DNA of 64,000 nucleotides. It comes from Symsagittifera roscoffensis. Its lineage: Eukaryota; Xenacoelomorpha; Acoela; Convolutidae. Both the position numbers and the translations under genes were made by a program. Below, one piece after another: positions 21,421 through 34,135 of the stretch (its first letter is position 1; each line of letters opens with the position of its first letter). The notes under the pieces are model-generated. The model saw nothing but the letters and a program-made list of their open reading frames with translations. It ran no database searches and had not been told where the DNA came from. The DNA lies in assembly GCF_963678635.1 (NCBI RefSeq), contig NC_087065.1:62522754-62586753 (forward strand), in the 5' to 3' direction.

Positions 21421-24400
21421 TGCACGAGAGTTTTCGAGCAAAACCCGTTATTTTATTGAACTAAAAATCTTTGATTTTGGGGAGAGAAAGAGTTTTTGAA
21501 ACAAGTCATAAATTCCAAGAAAAGTATTGAAAAAAAAATAAAAAAAATACTTTCATGAGTTGTGAAAACAGACAAAAATTCGGGAAAGGCCGCTTATGCT
21601 AGTGGGTTAACATAAATAATGTTGGATGTTGTAAAAACATCCTATAAAAGCGCATTCACGGACGGAAAGAAAAAAGACGTTTATGGCGAACGGCCTTTAG
21701 CATGTGTGTCTAATGTTTAGCATAATGCCCATGAAAAAAGCAATTAACACGATCACTAGATCATAACTATTTCACTGAAATTTGTGTACTCATTCAGCTT
21801 GCATTATAGTTAAATTGGGCGAAACTGAAACTTGGATATACCAATTTCCCTAGTTTATCTTAATTTTGTTTTGCATAAAAAATTATATCTGGAAAATATG
21901 CCAAGAGGTAGACAATTGAATGTTCGAAGCAAAAACAAACATCGAAACAACAGTTAAAAAGCGGTAACAAAACCGAAAGTTCCTGAGCAGACACACCTTG
22001 CAAAGAAAAAAGTGGTTTATTAGGAAACCTTGAAAACCCGAAAAAAAATTTCAAATGGACCCTAAAACATTTAAATAAAACCGTTTTGGAGGATCAGACG
22101 GCATAAAAAGGGGCCTCTAGGCCGATATATTACTAGCCGAACCTTTCAAGCCGAACAAAGAGAATTAAGAACAAAAAAATGATATAATGAAGTAACAGAA
22201 GTTCAAATTACAACCATAAAAAAATCAGCATAAACCTTTGCTAATCGCACCAGCGTTTAAATAGAACAGCGTTTAAATTGCAGACATGAGAATAGATGGA
22301 AATGAACAACAACAGTCATCTTTTAAACAAAGGTGTTTACATCTAAAAAAATCTAGTACCCGATTGCAACATCTTTGCTTATCGCAAGAGCTATAAAAAT
22401 TATCTGGGATTCAAGATATCTAGGATTTGGTGGCGCTGTTGGCACGTCGTAGGTGTCTTCTTACTTATTCTGAGCAAAATCGGGGAGGTCTTTATGCGCG
22501 AAAAAAATAATGCCCAAAAATGATGCCAGAATTTTCGTGCATTGACAGTATTAATAAAATCGAAGGATCTGTGCGATACACGCAGTAAATTTTAGACAAT
22601 CTAAAGAGATTTTATTGGTTGTGAATTTTCGCGTATTTAGTATTTCGAAGATGAGAATACCCCCCCCCCCCCCACCCCCCTCCCCTTCAATCATTAAATC
22701 TTGAATTGAAAATAGAAATGCTTGATTCTGATTAGCTAGAATTAGAAAAATAGATTCCACCATCAGCTTCGAATATTTTGTAAGCCGAGTGGTCAAAAAT
22801 TTTGATTGTTTCGTAAAACATTCAACTTTATTTCAGAAAAATTGCAGAGCTCTGAGCTGACCACAAAATTTAGAAAAACATCTACCCAAAACTCGGCCTT
22901 GAAAATCGGCTAAAGAAAAAAGGGATGACATTGAGATTAACAAGCGAAGCGCGATCGGCGTTTTGCTCTCTGCTTCATACTTTGAATCCCGAAACTAATT
23001 TGGGCGAATAAATCAAAAGACCGCATCGTAGGATGGCAAAAGGACTCTTTACAACAGCAAATTTTTTACAAGACAAAAAGTTGAAAATAAAAGCCAAAAA
23101 AAAATCACATTAAAAGTTTGTATTGTAAATCACAAAAAAAAATCATTTTTTTCATATCATTTTTATCGAATTTAAATTTTCTGTAAACAAAAATGAACTA
23201 TTTCAGCAAAAAAAAAATAGTTTTTTACAGGCACCAATGACTGTTTTTAAAGCAATATTTTTTTTAGGTTCTGAAAAGTCCATCTTGTAAGATTCTGATA
23301 CAAACATTTATGTTTTATACGATTCTGATCGGAAAAACTTTCGTGAAATTCTTACAGAAAAATTCCCAACGTGCAAGAATCTGACAAAAAATGTCATTTT
23401 GTAAGCTTTTGACCGAAAACGGATTATGTTGAGATCTTAAAAAAAGCTTTTAAGAACCTACAAGCACTAACGAGCGACATTTTGCGTCCAACTAGGATAC
23501 AACTAAAGCCAAAACTAAATCAGCAGTCAGGGGTAGAATATCGATTCTCCGTAATGAGCTGAACAGCTTGTATGTTATGAACTGAACAGCTGGTCCTTTT
23601 CATTGAAAGTACATGATCTCAAACTTGGTCAAGTCTGAAGACGTCATTTGGCGACTCGATGATTTTTTAATCTTTACAGTGTCTTTAATGAATCATGATT
23701 GAATTGGCATACTAGAATAAGTGGTGTTAAATATCAGGATTTGACGGACGCCTCAGGATCGATGTCCTCGACACGCAAAAAGAAACGACAGCTGCTGCGA
23801 CACCGCAAAAAAACTTCCTCTGAGGATCAAAGAAGGCGCCTCGAAAAAACACATGCATTAAATAAACATGGGACATAAGATATGCAAAAGCGTTATTTTC
23901 ACATTTCATCAATGCGCAAAAAAGGACCGCAAATCCTCTTTTAAAGTTTCATTAGATGTCCACATATTGCACTTAATCGTTACTATTGAGTAAGCTCACT
24001 TTAAAACTAACCAATAAGCACACATTTTTATAAAAACAAGAAAAATTGGTATTAAATCAAGTTTATTGCCAGTTTTTTTATTTCGCTGTTTTCCAATTTT
24101 GGTTCTGATTCGATCGAACAGTTCACCAGGGAGCTATCATTTTAAGTTATCGCTATTCCCGTTTCTATTTGATTTGAAGCCATTTTTCTTCAACTTCAAA
24201 CGTTGTTAGCATTTGCTTTTATGCTTAGTCAATGTTCGCTTTTGTAAATTGCTCAAACAACAAATCTAGACAAAATTTATCATCGGATTTCTCGAATAAA
24301 ACTGAAACGCTTGCGCAAATATAACTTAAACGTCGTTTGCTCTTAGTTTATCACCAGTAATAGCTCGACTTCATATCAAAACGTGTCTGAAATTCGTTCA

Positions 24401-24540
24401 GCCTTATTGTCGGCAACGTAAATAAGTAATCGAGATTTATTCATTTTTGGACGTTTTACTCAGTTATTTGGACCGAATAGTTTAGTAGACCATTGGCAAA
24501 TTTTGATCAAGTCAAAACAAGAGTGTTGGCGGTTCTAAAA
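21421..24540. other. Long non-coding AT-rich stretch
   Basis: No exon was recognised. It holds a C15/C6 tract at 22661-22684. A loose repeat at 23270-23420 has units with GTAAGATTCTGATAC, ATACGATTCTGATCGG, GCAAGAATCTGAC and GTAAGCTTTTGACCG. A fragment at 22120-22240 (AGCCGAACAAAGAGAATTAA) has diverged relatives at 47165-47290 and 47370-47480. Confidence 0.45.
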
Positions 24541-24551
24541 CAAGTTTACTT

Positions 24552-24557
24552 TATAAA
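24552..24557 (+). promoter_or_regulatory. Possible TATA box of the calmodulin gene
   Basis: TATAAA lies 156 bases before the calmodulin ATG. The position would allow a 5' UTR of about 130 bases, but chance TATAAA is common at this base composition. Confidence 0.2.
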
Positions 24558-24709
24558 TTATTTTTAATCATCAGAAATACGCCAGAGCAGGACAAAAGTG
24601 CCGCACGATTCATTAATTGAAAGAAAAGCGAAGAAAGTCGTAGATTTTAATCAGACTCATATTTTGAAGAAAAAAAAACAATTTAAAAGTAGTTAACAAC
24701 ACACAATAA

Positions 24710-25390
<681 letters not shown>

Positions 25391-26565
25391 AACCAGTTAT
25401 GAACTATGAACTCATTTTTGCAACGAAATTTAAAGCAATCATCAATTCAATACATAAATCATAACTGAAAAAATAATGCGGGTTTTGATGACAACGGTGA
25501 TCATTTATTTGCAGAGTGTTTTTCTTTCTTACTTCAAGGGTCGTATTATTATATAACATCTATGATGCACAGTTTCTTCTCAGATGTAGATTTTGTTCTG
25601 AATCATTTGCCATTCAAGTGTTGAAAGCCATTTTGTTTGAAGTCGAAGAGGGCTTTAAATTGAGAGTAATTCAATTCGAAATACAAGTACAGCACATTTT
25701 TGATTTTCAGCGGCGGTAAAGATCGAGTACAGGCTTTACGCGGCCAAACTGCTCGGGTTGACCATCATACAAAACATTCCCTTCTTTAAATTTTAGGAAA
25801 TTTTGCTGTCTTACAAATTTCTTAACAGAAAAGTGCTCAGAAACTTTTCCCAAAAAAAACAACGCAAACTTAAAAAAATCGAAAAAATTGCCAAAAATGT
25901 TTTGAATGTGTTCCTATGCTGTTAACAGGCCCCATTTGTAAACAGGCTATTTTTTGTAGTTAACCAACTGTTTCTGAGAAAATAGAGGAAATAAACTTAT
26001 CAGAGAGATGCGCGTTATTTTTACCATTTATATTGAAATTCTCAAGAAAACAGACAGTTTTTCAAAAAATTATACGCCAACATTGACATCTTCACCTGTG
26101 ATCACATGGCGGGGATGTTGATTAGATGCTGTAAATTACAAACCTGGAAATTTGAAAATTTCTCCCTTAAAGTTACCAAAAATGGAATATTCGAGAACTT
26201 TCTTTACGACTCGCGGCTCTTTTCCAGTTTCCCAACCCCCTCGTAAAATTACAAAAATGAAACTGTTGAAAAATGGTTCACAGGCCATTTTGCATGTGGG
26301 AAATAATTCCAAAATTTGTTCACCTGTTCATGCTGACACGTTTTATTTCAGTTTATTTTTATAACATGAAAAGTCAATATATATGGACTTTAATCAAATG
26401 AATTTCACATAACATTCAAAGGGAGAACTGGAATAGATCCAGACATTTTAATAAAAAAACGCATTGGAAAAGTTTTTTTTTTGCTGTAACTGCAGCAATT
26501 CTCAGTAATCTTTAGTTTTAATTAATTTTTCTTGAACGAAATTGATTGTATTTAAGGAACTATTA
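25391..26565. other. Calmodulin 3' UTR and AT-rich intergenic DNA
   Basis: A CATAAA at 25453-25458 is a weak polyadenylation candidate; no AATAAA lies close to the stop. There is no further gene up to the tandem duplication. Confidence 0.4.
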
Positions 26566-26838
26566 AATAAATTAAAATTTTTTTTTTGAGCTATAATCCG
26601 GGGCCTTGCTGTAAATGCGGATAAAAAACAGATTTACATGTAAAATTTTTCAGATTGAAGTTATAATGCATGCATTTGGAACAAAACATACTAAAAAACA
26701 AAACTAGTTATAAGTATTAAACGGTTAATTCTAAGTCTTATTAGTAACAATATTATTTTCTGGTTTCATTTTTTCTTGGTGAGGAAGTTTTAGAAGCACA
26801 AAATTGTGCGAGCAGGTTACTGCAGGAGGCGGAGCAAA

Positions 26839-27175
26839 AAGCAGGATGGTCTAAGAGCAGAATTGGTCCAAGAGCAGAAAAACAGAAACATAATAAGTTA
26901 TATTGATTTATATGGGCTAATTGAGAAAAAAATTATTATACTCTTCAATAATACCAAGAAACTGAATAAATATGCATGAATAGAAAAATTTATCAAAATT
27001 TTTTAAATTGAATTGAGAAAAAAATCTCGATTAAATTATTAAAATTATGCATAAATTATTGCTTCTTCGGTAATATTGACAGTTCTTATTCTTAATTTAC
27101 CGATTAGTTTGAAAAATTTAATAGTTTTCTGTTTTTCTGCTCTTGGACCCATTCTGCTCTTAGACCATTCTGCTT
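26839..27175. mobile_element. MITE, 337 bp, with ~50-bp inverted ends (in duplication copy 1)
   Basis: The left arm AAGCAGGATGGTCTAAGAGC continues to AGAGCAGAAAAACAG. The right arm is its inverse, ending GCTCTTAGACCATTCTGCTT. The arms differ at about two of 50 positions. The interior is AT-rich and non-coding. No clear target duplication was seen. Confidence 0.75.
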
Positions 27176-27858
27176 ATTGACTGGCCACCGTTACTGCAAT
27201 CTTTAACAAGCCTTCAAAAATGATAAACAAGATTGCTCGTATATCGGTGAATATTTCGATTGCGTTTCAATGCCAATTTAGACGTTTTGTGGTTAAAGCC
27301 TTGACAAAATGATAAAAAAGACAAAAACCCCTTTACACTAATTTAAACTATATAGGGACGTATTCAGCGTTTTGTATCACAATAAAGACACTGTTACTGG
27401 CTTCATTCCATTTGGAACGCAACAAGGCTGCTTGTGTATCATGGCAAAGACCTAAATGTTCCGACTGCCACTTAGCTTGTCTCAAATAACTTTTTTGGAA
27501 CAAACTTTGGACAGATCGATACTCATACCCGTTCAATTTTTGTAAAAATAGTCTGAATAAAAAAAGCACCCCAAGCATATATATTTTTCATTATTTTTGA
27601 AAATCGGAACAAAAATTCGTCACTTATTGTCATTTAGTGTACTGAATTTGGTTTGTAATTTTGGATGAAAATTTGAGCTAATAATTTTGATTGACTGAAG
27701 TTTTCTAAAAATTAAGCTCACAGCAAAAAAGAAAAAAAATTGCCAAGGATAAATGAGTTTTGTGATGGGTAAGCTTCTATCGGTAGGTCAATTTAAAGGG
27801 GGGTTCCTTTTCTTGACGACTCCCCATTTCTTGGCAATTTCTGCGGTTGAATCAGATG

Positions 27859-28009
27859 TGTCAACTTCAGACAAAAAGTTTATGGAGCTATAATAACACA
27901 AAAATAAATGTATTAAACTAAAATGGTTGGTTACACACCAATCATTTTACTTTATTGCATTTTTTTTTGTGTTATCATAGCTCCAAAAACTTTTTATCTG
28001 AATTTGACA
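27859..28009. mobile_element. MITE, 151 bp, long inverted arms (copy 1)
   Basis: The left arm TGTCAACTTCAGACAAAAAG is mirrored by CTTTTTATCTGAATTTGACA, and pairing continues through GGAGCTATAATAACACAAAA. It could form a hairpin of about 50 bp stem. At 34460-34545 a third copy has lost the left arm. Confidence 0.7.
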
Positions 28010-28401
28010 GACTACTGAAAACGTGATTCAAAGTCAAACAAAACTACTTGTATCATGGCGAAGCCTTGATTTTTCTGACTGCCTTTTAAGGACTATGGAG
28101 CAGTAGTAACATGAAAAAAAATTAATTGTAATAAATTAAAAATTTTTTTTGAGCTATAATCCGGGGCCTTGCTGTAAATGCGGATAAAAAACAGATTTAC
28201 ATGTAAAATTTTTCAGATTGAAGTTATAATGCATGCATTTGGAACAAAACATACTAAAAAACAAAACTAGTTATAAGTATTAAACGGTTAATTCTAAGTC
28301 TTATTAGTAACAATATTATTTTCTGGTTTCATTTTTTCTTGGTGAGGAAGTTTTAGAAGCACAAAATTGTGCGAGCAGGTTACTGCAGGAGGCGGAGCAA
28401 A

Positions 28402-28738
28402 AAGCAGGATGGTCTAAGAGCAGAATTGGTCCAAGAGCAGAAAAACAGAAACATAATAAGTTATATTGATTTATATGGGCTAATTGAGAAAAAAATTATT
28501 ATACTCTTCAATAATACCAAGAAACTGAATAAATATGCATGAATAGAAAAATTTATCAAAATTTTTTAAATTGAATTGAGAAAAAAATCTCGATTAAATT
28601 ATTAAAATTATGCATAAATTATTGCTTCTTCGGTAATATTGACAGTTCTTATTCTTAATTTACCGATTAGTTTGAAAAATTTAATAGTTTTCTGTTTTTC
28701 TGCTCTTGGACCCATTCTGCTCTTAGACCATTCTGCTT
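28402..28738. mobile_element. Same 337-bp MITE in duplication copy 2
   Basis: It was carried along by the 1563-bp duplication and does not represent an independent insertion. Confidence 0.75.
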
Positions 28739-29421
28739 ATTGACTGGCCACCGTTACTGCAATCTTTAACAAGCCTTCAAAAATGATAAACAAGATTGTT
28801 CGTATATCGGTGAATATTTCGATTGCGTTTCAATGCCAATTTAGACGTTTTGTGGTTAAAGCCTTGACAAAATGATAAAAAAGACAAAAACCCCTTTACA
28901 CTAATTTAAACTATATAGGGACGTATTCAGCGTTTTGTATCACAATAAAGACACTGTTACTGGCTTCATTCCATTTGGAACGCAACAAGGCTGCTTGTGT
29001 ATCATGGCAAAGACCTAAATGTTCCGACTGCCACTTAGCTTGTCTCAAATAACTTTTTTGGAACAAACTTTGGACAGATCGATACTCATACCCGTTCAAT
29101 TTTTGTAAAAATAGTCTGAATAAAAAAAGCACCCCAAGCATATATATTCTTCATTATTTTTGAAAATCGGAACAATAATTCGTCACTTATTGTCATTTAG
29201 TGTACTGAATTTGGTTTGTAATTTTTGATGAAAATTTGAGCTAATAATTTTGATTGACTGAAGTTTTCTAAAAATTAAGCTCACAGCAAAAAAGAAAAAA
29301 AATTGCCAAGGATAAATGAGTTTTGTGATGGGTAAGCTTCTATCGGTAGGTCAATTTAAAGGGGGGTTCCTTTTCTTGACGACTCCCCATTTCTTGGCAA
29401 TTTCTGCGGTTGAATCAGATG

Positions 29422-29572
29422 TGTCAACTTCAGACAAAAAGTTTATGGAGCTATAATAACACAAAAATAAATGTATTAAACTAAAATGGTTGGTTACACA
29501 CCAATCATTTTACTTTATTGCATTTTTTTTTGTGTTATCATAGCTCCATAAACTTTTTGTCTGAATTTGACA
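29422..29572. mobile_element. MITE, 151 bp, long inverted arms (copy 2)
   Basis: It is the duplicate of 27859-28009; here the right arm is CATAAACTTTTTGTCTG, closer to the perfect complement of the left arm than in copy 1. Confidence 0.7.
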
Positions 29573-29689
29573 GACTACTGAAAACTTGATTCAAAGTCAA
29601 ACAAAACTACTTGTATCATGGCGAAGCCTTGATTTTTCTGACTGCCTTTTAAGGACTATGGAGCAGTAGTAACATGAAAAAAAGTTAAT

Positions 29690-30115
29690 TGTAATAAAAC
29701 AAAATGAAAAAAATGATAATAAATTTAGTTTAAGTTTGTTTGCAAAAATCAACCCCCCACACGCCATATAAAGCACAAAGTGATGGATTTCACTCCTAGT
29801 AACGTAGAAGTTATGACAAAAAGCCTGTTTCAACCATTTGGAGCGACTTCTAAGACGGAATAAGTTTCCGCTTAGGCGTTAATGGCGCAAAAGATATCGC
29901 GCATTAACCCTAATTGGCCAAAAGGGCTATCTTTGTAACCACATTAAAAATATCAAAGGTGAACCATCTTTTCAAAATTAAGCTCAAGATATCAAAACTT
30001 TGAGAATGATATGAAAAAAATCCCGTCAAAAATGGCTAGTTAAAAAGTCGAAACTTGTCTGAAGAAAAAAACCACCCTGAGTACAAATGTTCCGTTATTT
30101 TCTTTACAAAGTCGG
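29690..30115 (-). repeat. Dispersed family R1, inverted copy
   Basis: Read on the minus strand it shows the R1 order: CAGGGTGGTTTTTTTCTTC, CGACTTTTTAACTAGCC, TTGGCCAATTAGGGTTAATG, CGCCTAAGCGGAAAC, and TATGGCGTGTGGGGGGTTG. It adjoins the 3' hairpin motif located in the duplication. Confidence 0.6.
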
Positions 30116-30179
30116 AACAAAAACGCACAAACTTGAAAATAGCAGCGAAGCTAAGGAAAAATCATCTTAACAATTGCAC

Positions 30180-30800
30180 GATTGGGAATGGACGGTTGGC
30201 GGTTTTCCTTTCAGGGAGATGGGAAGAGAAATTTTAATAAACGCTTTTATTGGCACTAAACCGAAAACGTCGGATAATACAATTTTCAACCGGTTAATCC
30301 AATTAGATTGAAAAAAAAATTAAAACGGAATTAAGAAAAACTTTTGACTGACTTCCCAATTATCAACACAAACTTGGAAGCGTGGAATCTACTTTATCAC
30401 AACAAGTGAGTATACCGACCATCCTTTGTAGCAAAATACATCAACCAGCCAGGAGAAAATAAAACCTATTGTCTAAAAAATGACGAGAAGACATCAGCAA
30501 CAGAAGTCCTTCTGTACAAAATCGCGGATTCGCCAAAACAAGAAACTATTCGTTTCACAACTAGACAACATCGAATTGTTTGGCCGCCGTAGTTATACAG
30601 TGGCCGTTTATTTATAGATATTGTTGGTGAAACCTGGTAGAGTGGTCTAGGAAGTGCTACTGATAACTTAGTTGTCTCTTAAGTTATGGTAAAATCAGCG
30701 ACCATATTGACGAAAACGAGATCTTACGCAAATATTCTGATGGAACAGACAATCAGCTTGGCTTCATCATCAGTCAACAAACAAGAGTCAGAATATGAGT
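30180..30800 (+). repeat. Degenerate coding-like repeat, copy 1 (unidentified element)
   Basis: It aligns with 31283-31880 over about 600 bp with many substitutions and small indels. Starts are GGGAATGGACGGTTGGCGGT and GGGAATGGACGGTTAGCGGT. Both copies preserve short protein-like stretches in one frame, for example ETIRFTTRQHRIVWPP here against KAIRFTTKERRIVWPP there, followed by FIDIVG / FVDIVG. This suggests common descent from a real reading frame, now broken by stops. I do not recognise the protein. Confidence 0.5.
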
Positions 30801-31282
30801 TTTAACGAAAAAAAAAACAGATTCATACTAATAAAAAAAAACGGCCCGCACAGAACTTGAAATCTAGACCATTGGGTTATAGACAACTGCATTATCTCCA
30901 GAATAATGGATTAGGGGCCTGAAAATTGCTAAGCTTTGACAAAAAAGCAACATCATTTTCATAACTTTCTTACATATGTGTACAAAAAAGTTCATTGAAG
31001 AAAAACTAATTCCCGATTACAAAACACATGCTTCATCTAACGTCTTCTCTGAAATTGGCATGCTGACATCGAAAAAAAATACGATTGGCGCCGAGATTAC
31101 AAGAAGAAATGTTCCTTACTTTTTCGGACAATCTAACGAAAACTAACATGGACCATTAAATCAATTGGGACAAAAACCACTTACCCACCACCGAGAACAG
31201 AAAAAGAACATTTCACCGAGTCATTGTGCTGAACAAGTTTTTTTAACCATTCCATACCTCCGACGTCGGCAAGGTATGGGAA
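30801..31282. other. Spacer between the paired repeats, possible retroelement debris
   Basis: Short frames such as NTIGAEITRRNVPYFFGQSN on the plus strand look protein-like but are closed quickly by stops. No family assignment. Confidence 0.3.
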
Positions 31283-31880
31283 TGGACGGTTAGCGGTTTT
31301 CCTTTCAGAGATTAGGAAGAAAAATATTCATAAACGCTTTTTATGGCACTAAATCAAAAACGTCTGAAAAAAGCAAAATTCCACCGATTATACTAATCAG
31401 ATTTAAAAAAGTTTGAATTGAATTTTAAAAAAAAATTGACTGACCTCCTGATCATCGGCATTCCAACATAGACTACGACAACCGACCGACTTGGGAGCCC
31501 GGTATCTGTTACATCACAATAACACTTGAGTATACCGACCCTCCTTTGGAGCAAAGCAAATCAGCCAGCCAGGAGAAACTAAAAACCATAATCTAAAAAA
31601 TTGACGAGGACTCATTAGCAACAGGAGTCCTCCTGTACAAATTCGCGAACTCACCAGAACAAAAAGCTATTCGTTTTACAACTAAAGAACGTCGAATTGT
31701 TTGGCCGCCGTTTTTATACGGTGACTGGTTATTTGTAGATATTGTAGGTGCAACTTGGTAGAGTGGAAGTGCTACTGATAACCGAGTTGTTTTAAGTTAT
31801 GCTACGATCAGCGACCATATTGACAAAAACGAGAGTTTACGCAAACATTCTGGTTGAACAGACGATCAGCTTGTCTTCAT
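31283..31880 (+). repeat. Degenerate coding-like repeat, copy 2 (unidentified element)
   Basis: It is the partner of 30180-30800, with shared CCAGCCAGGAGAAA, GAATTGTTTGGCCGCCG and GAAGTGCTACTGATAAC. A pair of related 600-bp repeats 1.1 kb apart could be LTRs, but no TG...CA ends or target duplication was found. Confidence 0.5.
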
Positions 31881-32352
31881 CCATCATCGCTGGCAATCCG
31901 ACGGAAACGATACAAAAATCTCAAACTTTCACAGTACATGAGGTGCTTGAACTTTTGACTTCAATGCCACCATAACAGATCAAATTCAAATGATACTGCT
32001 ATTACAGCAAAAGTGCAATCAAATGAGCATTTTGTTTGCGAGTTCGGTTGGAAAAATTTGCATTCATATTAGAATACTACGCTTGCTACAACACATGGAA
32101 TTTGAGAATTTTTTTGAAAAAACTTCTTCAAAAACTATTACTCAGCCATGAATGTAATGAACTGAGGGCAACCACACAATCTTTGCATGCAATAAATTGT
32201 AACGTCAAGTTTCAAATAAAAATGCAAGTCACAATTTTCTCAAAGCATTCTGAGTTAGCGAAACATTGAGCTTTTTTGCATTAACTGATATGTTAAAAAG
32301 CACCAACTGGGTTATCAAATGGCAAAGAGCATGTTTTTTCCGCCAATTCAGT

Positions 32353-32520
32353 TGTTATCCGTCGGGATATGTATCTCCATATGTGCTTAACACTATATAC
32401 TTTACCTGGTTTCATCCATCCGATTGAGAACGGTTAGCCAATTGGTAGACCACACCATATAATTAGATGTATACAAAGATTTTGTATGACATGGTTAAAC
32501 AAGCAGGCAATCACAAGAAT
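32353..32520 (+). repeat. LTR-like repeat, internally deleted copy
   Basis: It starts TGTTATCCGTCGGGATATGT and continues ATCTCCATATGTGCTTAACAC, as at 36170 and 39785. It then jumps to GATTGAGAACGGTTAGCCAA, missing about 170 bp that hold the putative promoter in the other copies. Confidence 0.5.
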
Positions 32521-33239
32521 CTACTGAATATACCGCGATTTTGGCACAAAATTTTATCAATGGGCAAAACGATCTCGATGTTTCAGAAAATGCCAAAATG
32601 AACGAAAACGAAACTCGATAAGTACTTAAAGATTTCATAAGTACATAAAGTTTTCAAAAACCGACTTGCTAAATGCGAAGAAAATTTTTAGTCCCGGTCA
32701 ACAGCTCTTTTCAATCTTTTCAATAAAGTTACGGACTATCTTTTCAATAAAGTTAGTGGACTAAAGTAAAGAATTGTCAACTGTACTGGAATTGTGCTAA
32801 CAAATATTACAATGAGCAAGTGAAACGAACTTGATGTATTTGGTGCATCTGCAAGCAATGCAACCCTCAAAAGAAACTCATAGATTGTTGAAAGAGGGGC
32901 GCAAGCCCTAGGGAACTAACCTGAAGACTCATCAACTACTACTACAAACACACAATAGAACCACCAGTAGAGTAGTCAAATTGAACAGTGGGACTACAGA
33001 TAGCAGTTTTTGCCAAGGAAAACATCAATTTGAAAACACTGCAGAGGAATAAGCCAACAGCTGCTCCAAGAATAGTAGAACCCACTTATAAAGATGAATC
33101 ACCAGTGAAACCAACGGACAAAGGCGGTATCGGGGAGACAGGAACTAAGAAAAAAGTTTTTTTTTAACCAAAATGAAGTCACCACAGCAACATCGAAAGG
33201 TGTCCTATGCGAATGGGTTCAATGGGATTAAGCGGATAC

Positions 33240-34060
33240 GAAAGCTGAAAAATATTGAGGTCGAACAGAGTCTACTTCTACAACATCAGACACCGGTTGA
33301 ACGTACGGGACGAATGCCTCATTTTAGAGGATAGAGTGGTCATACCCACACAAATGAGGGACTCAGTATTGGACAGCATCCATCTGATCCATCCGGGCAC
33401 GGAGGCCATGTTGACTACATATGGTTCCACCATATACACCGGTCAACCGTCATCAAAGGACAAAACTGCAAAGAGTGAAGAAAGAAGGGGGAAAAATTTA
33501 AACCAATAATAGGAAAAAGACACCATTTTAATCTAGAACCAAATGCAGAGGTCCATATAGATTTTGCAGGATCAATGCGAGACGAGTTAAATGAGGACGC
33601 ATACATAAATGAGGACGCTGTAGATATATTCTCAAAATTTCTGACAACAAAAAGTAGTAACAAGCACCACTACAGATAGTGCAATGAAATTTATGCAACG
33701 ATACATTATGATTAACGGGGTGCCGCGATCTGTTAGATGTGACTAAGATCAAAGGTTTAGGACAAAAGTTCGAATTATATTGCAAGAACAATAACATCAG
33801 ACTGTTATTTTCCCCAGTAGTTGACCATAGAGCAATCGGTCTAAGAATAAGATTCATTGAAACATTAAAAACTACTAGACTAGTTGTAATAAAAATTGTG
33901 CTTTCGAACCTCGCAGTGCTTTCGAACCTCGCAACAACAAGTTATCCCAATAACGTAAGCTCGGATAATATGAAATTAACAATTCCAGACAAAAAGATGT
34001 GGGACCGACCACACTCACACCAGAACGGTCCACGATCCCGACTGTTAGTCTGAGGACGAA
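33240..34060 (+). pseudogene. Degenerate Ty3/Gypsy-type integrase (pol fragment)
   Basis: Three successive segments lie in three different frames. The first (33255-33509) has the H-H part of an integrase zinc-binding domain, seen in VVIPTQMRDSVLDSIHLIHP. The second (from about 33521) has the start of the catalytic core, EVHIDFAG, then VDIFSKF. The third (33739-34053) has YCKNNNIRLLFSP and DHRAIGL, then a C-terminal tail with MKLTIPDKKMW. Frameshifts, in-frame stops and absence of the expected glutamate after DHRAIGL show that it is inactive. Reverse transcriptase and RNase H were not found upstream. Family: retrotransposon of Metaviridae type. Confidence 0.8.
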
Positions 34061-34135
34061 ATCACCATAAGGCTCGGAGCACCTATAGCAACGATTCCAG
34101 AGTTAGTGAACTTCGACACGGATCAAAAGATACCC

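Larger units (their letters stand above)
26566..28134. repeat. Tandem duplication of 1563 bp, copy 1
   Basis: It aligns with 28128-29698 at a constant offset of 1563 bases; by eye I count only about ten differences (for example GATTGCTCG/GATTGTTCG and TATATTTTTC/TATATTCTTC). Both copies begin in AATAAATTAAAA. It contains a 337-bp MITE, a tRNA-SINE tail and a 151-bp MITE. The 76-residue minus-strand frame present in each copy covers SINE sequence and is not a gene. Confidence 0.95.
28128..29698. repeat. Tandem duplication of 1563 bp, copy 2
   Basis: It is the downstream partner of 26566-28134. Unlike copy 1, its right side runs on into an inverted R1 element (29690-30115), so copy 2 keeps the original right flank and copy 1 ends at the duplication junction. 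Confidence 0.95.

Noticed and set aside
22661-22684. Poly-C tract as a MITE end like that at 18640
   Set aside because: No CCGCCCCTG end or inverted partner is nearby; a simple repeat.
27348-27578. 76-codon minus-strand frame repeated at 28911-29141
   Set aside because: It spans the SINE tail and the dispersed hairpin motif and owes its repetition to the 1563-bp duplication.
30180-31880. Paired repeats as the two LTRs of one element
   Set aside because: They are too diverged from each other, with no TG/CA ends, no target duplication, and no primer-binding site or polypurine tract in the spacer.
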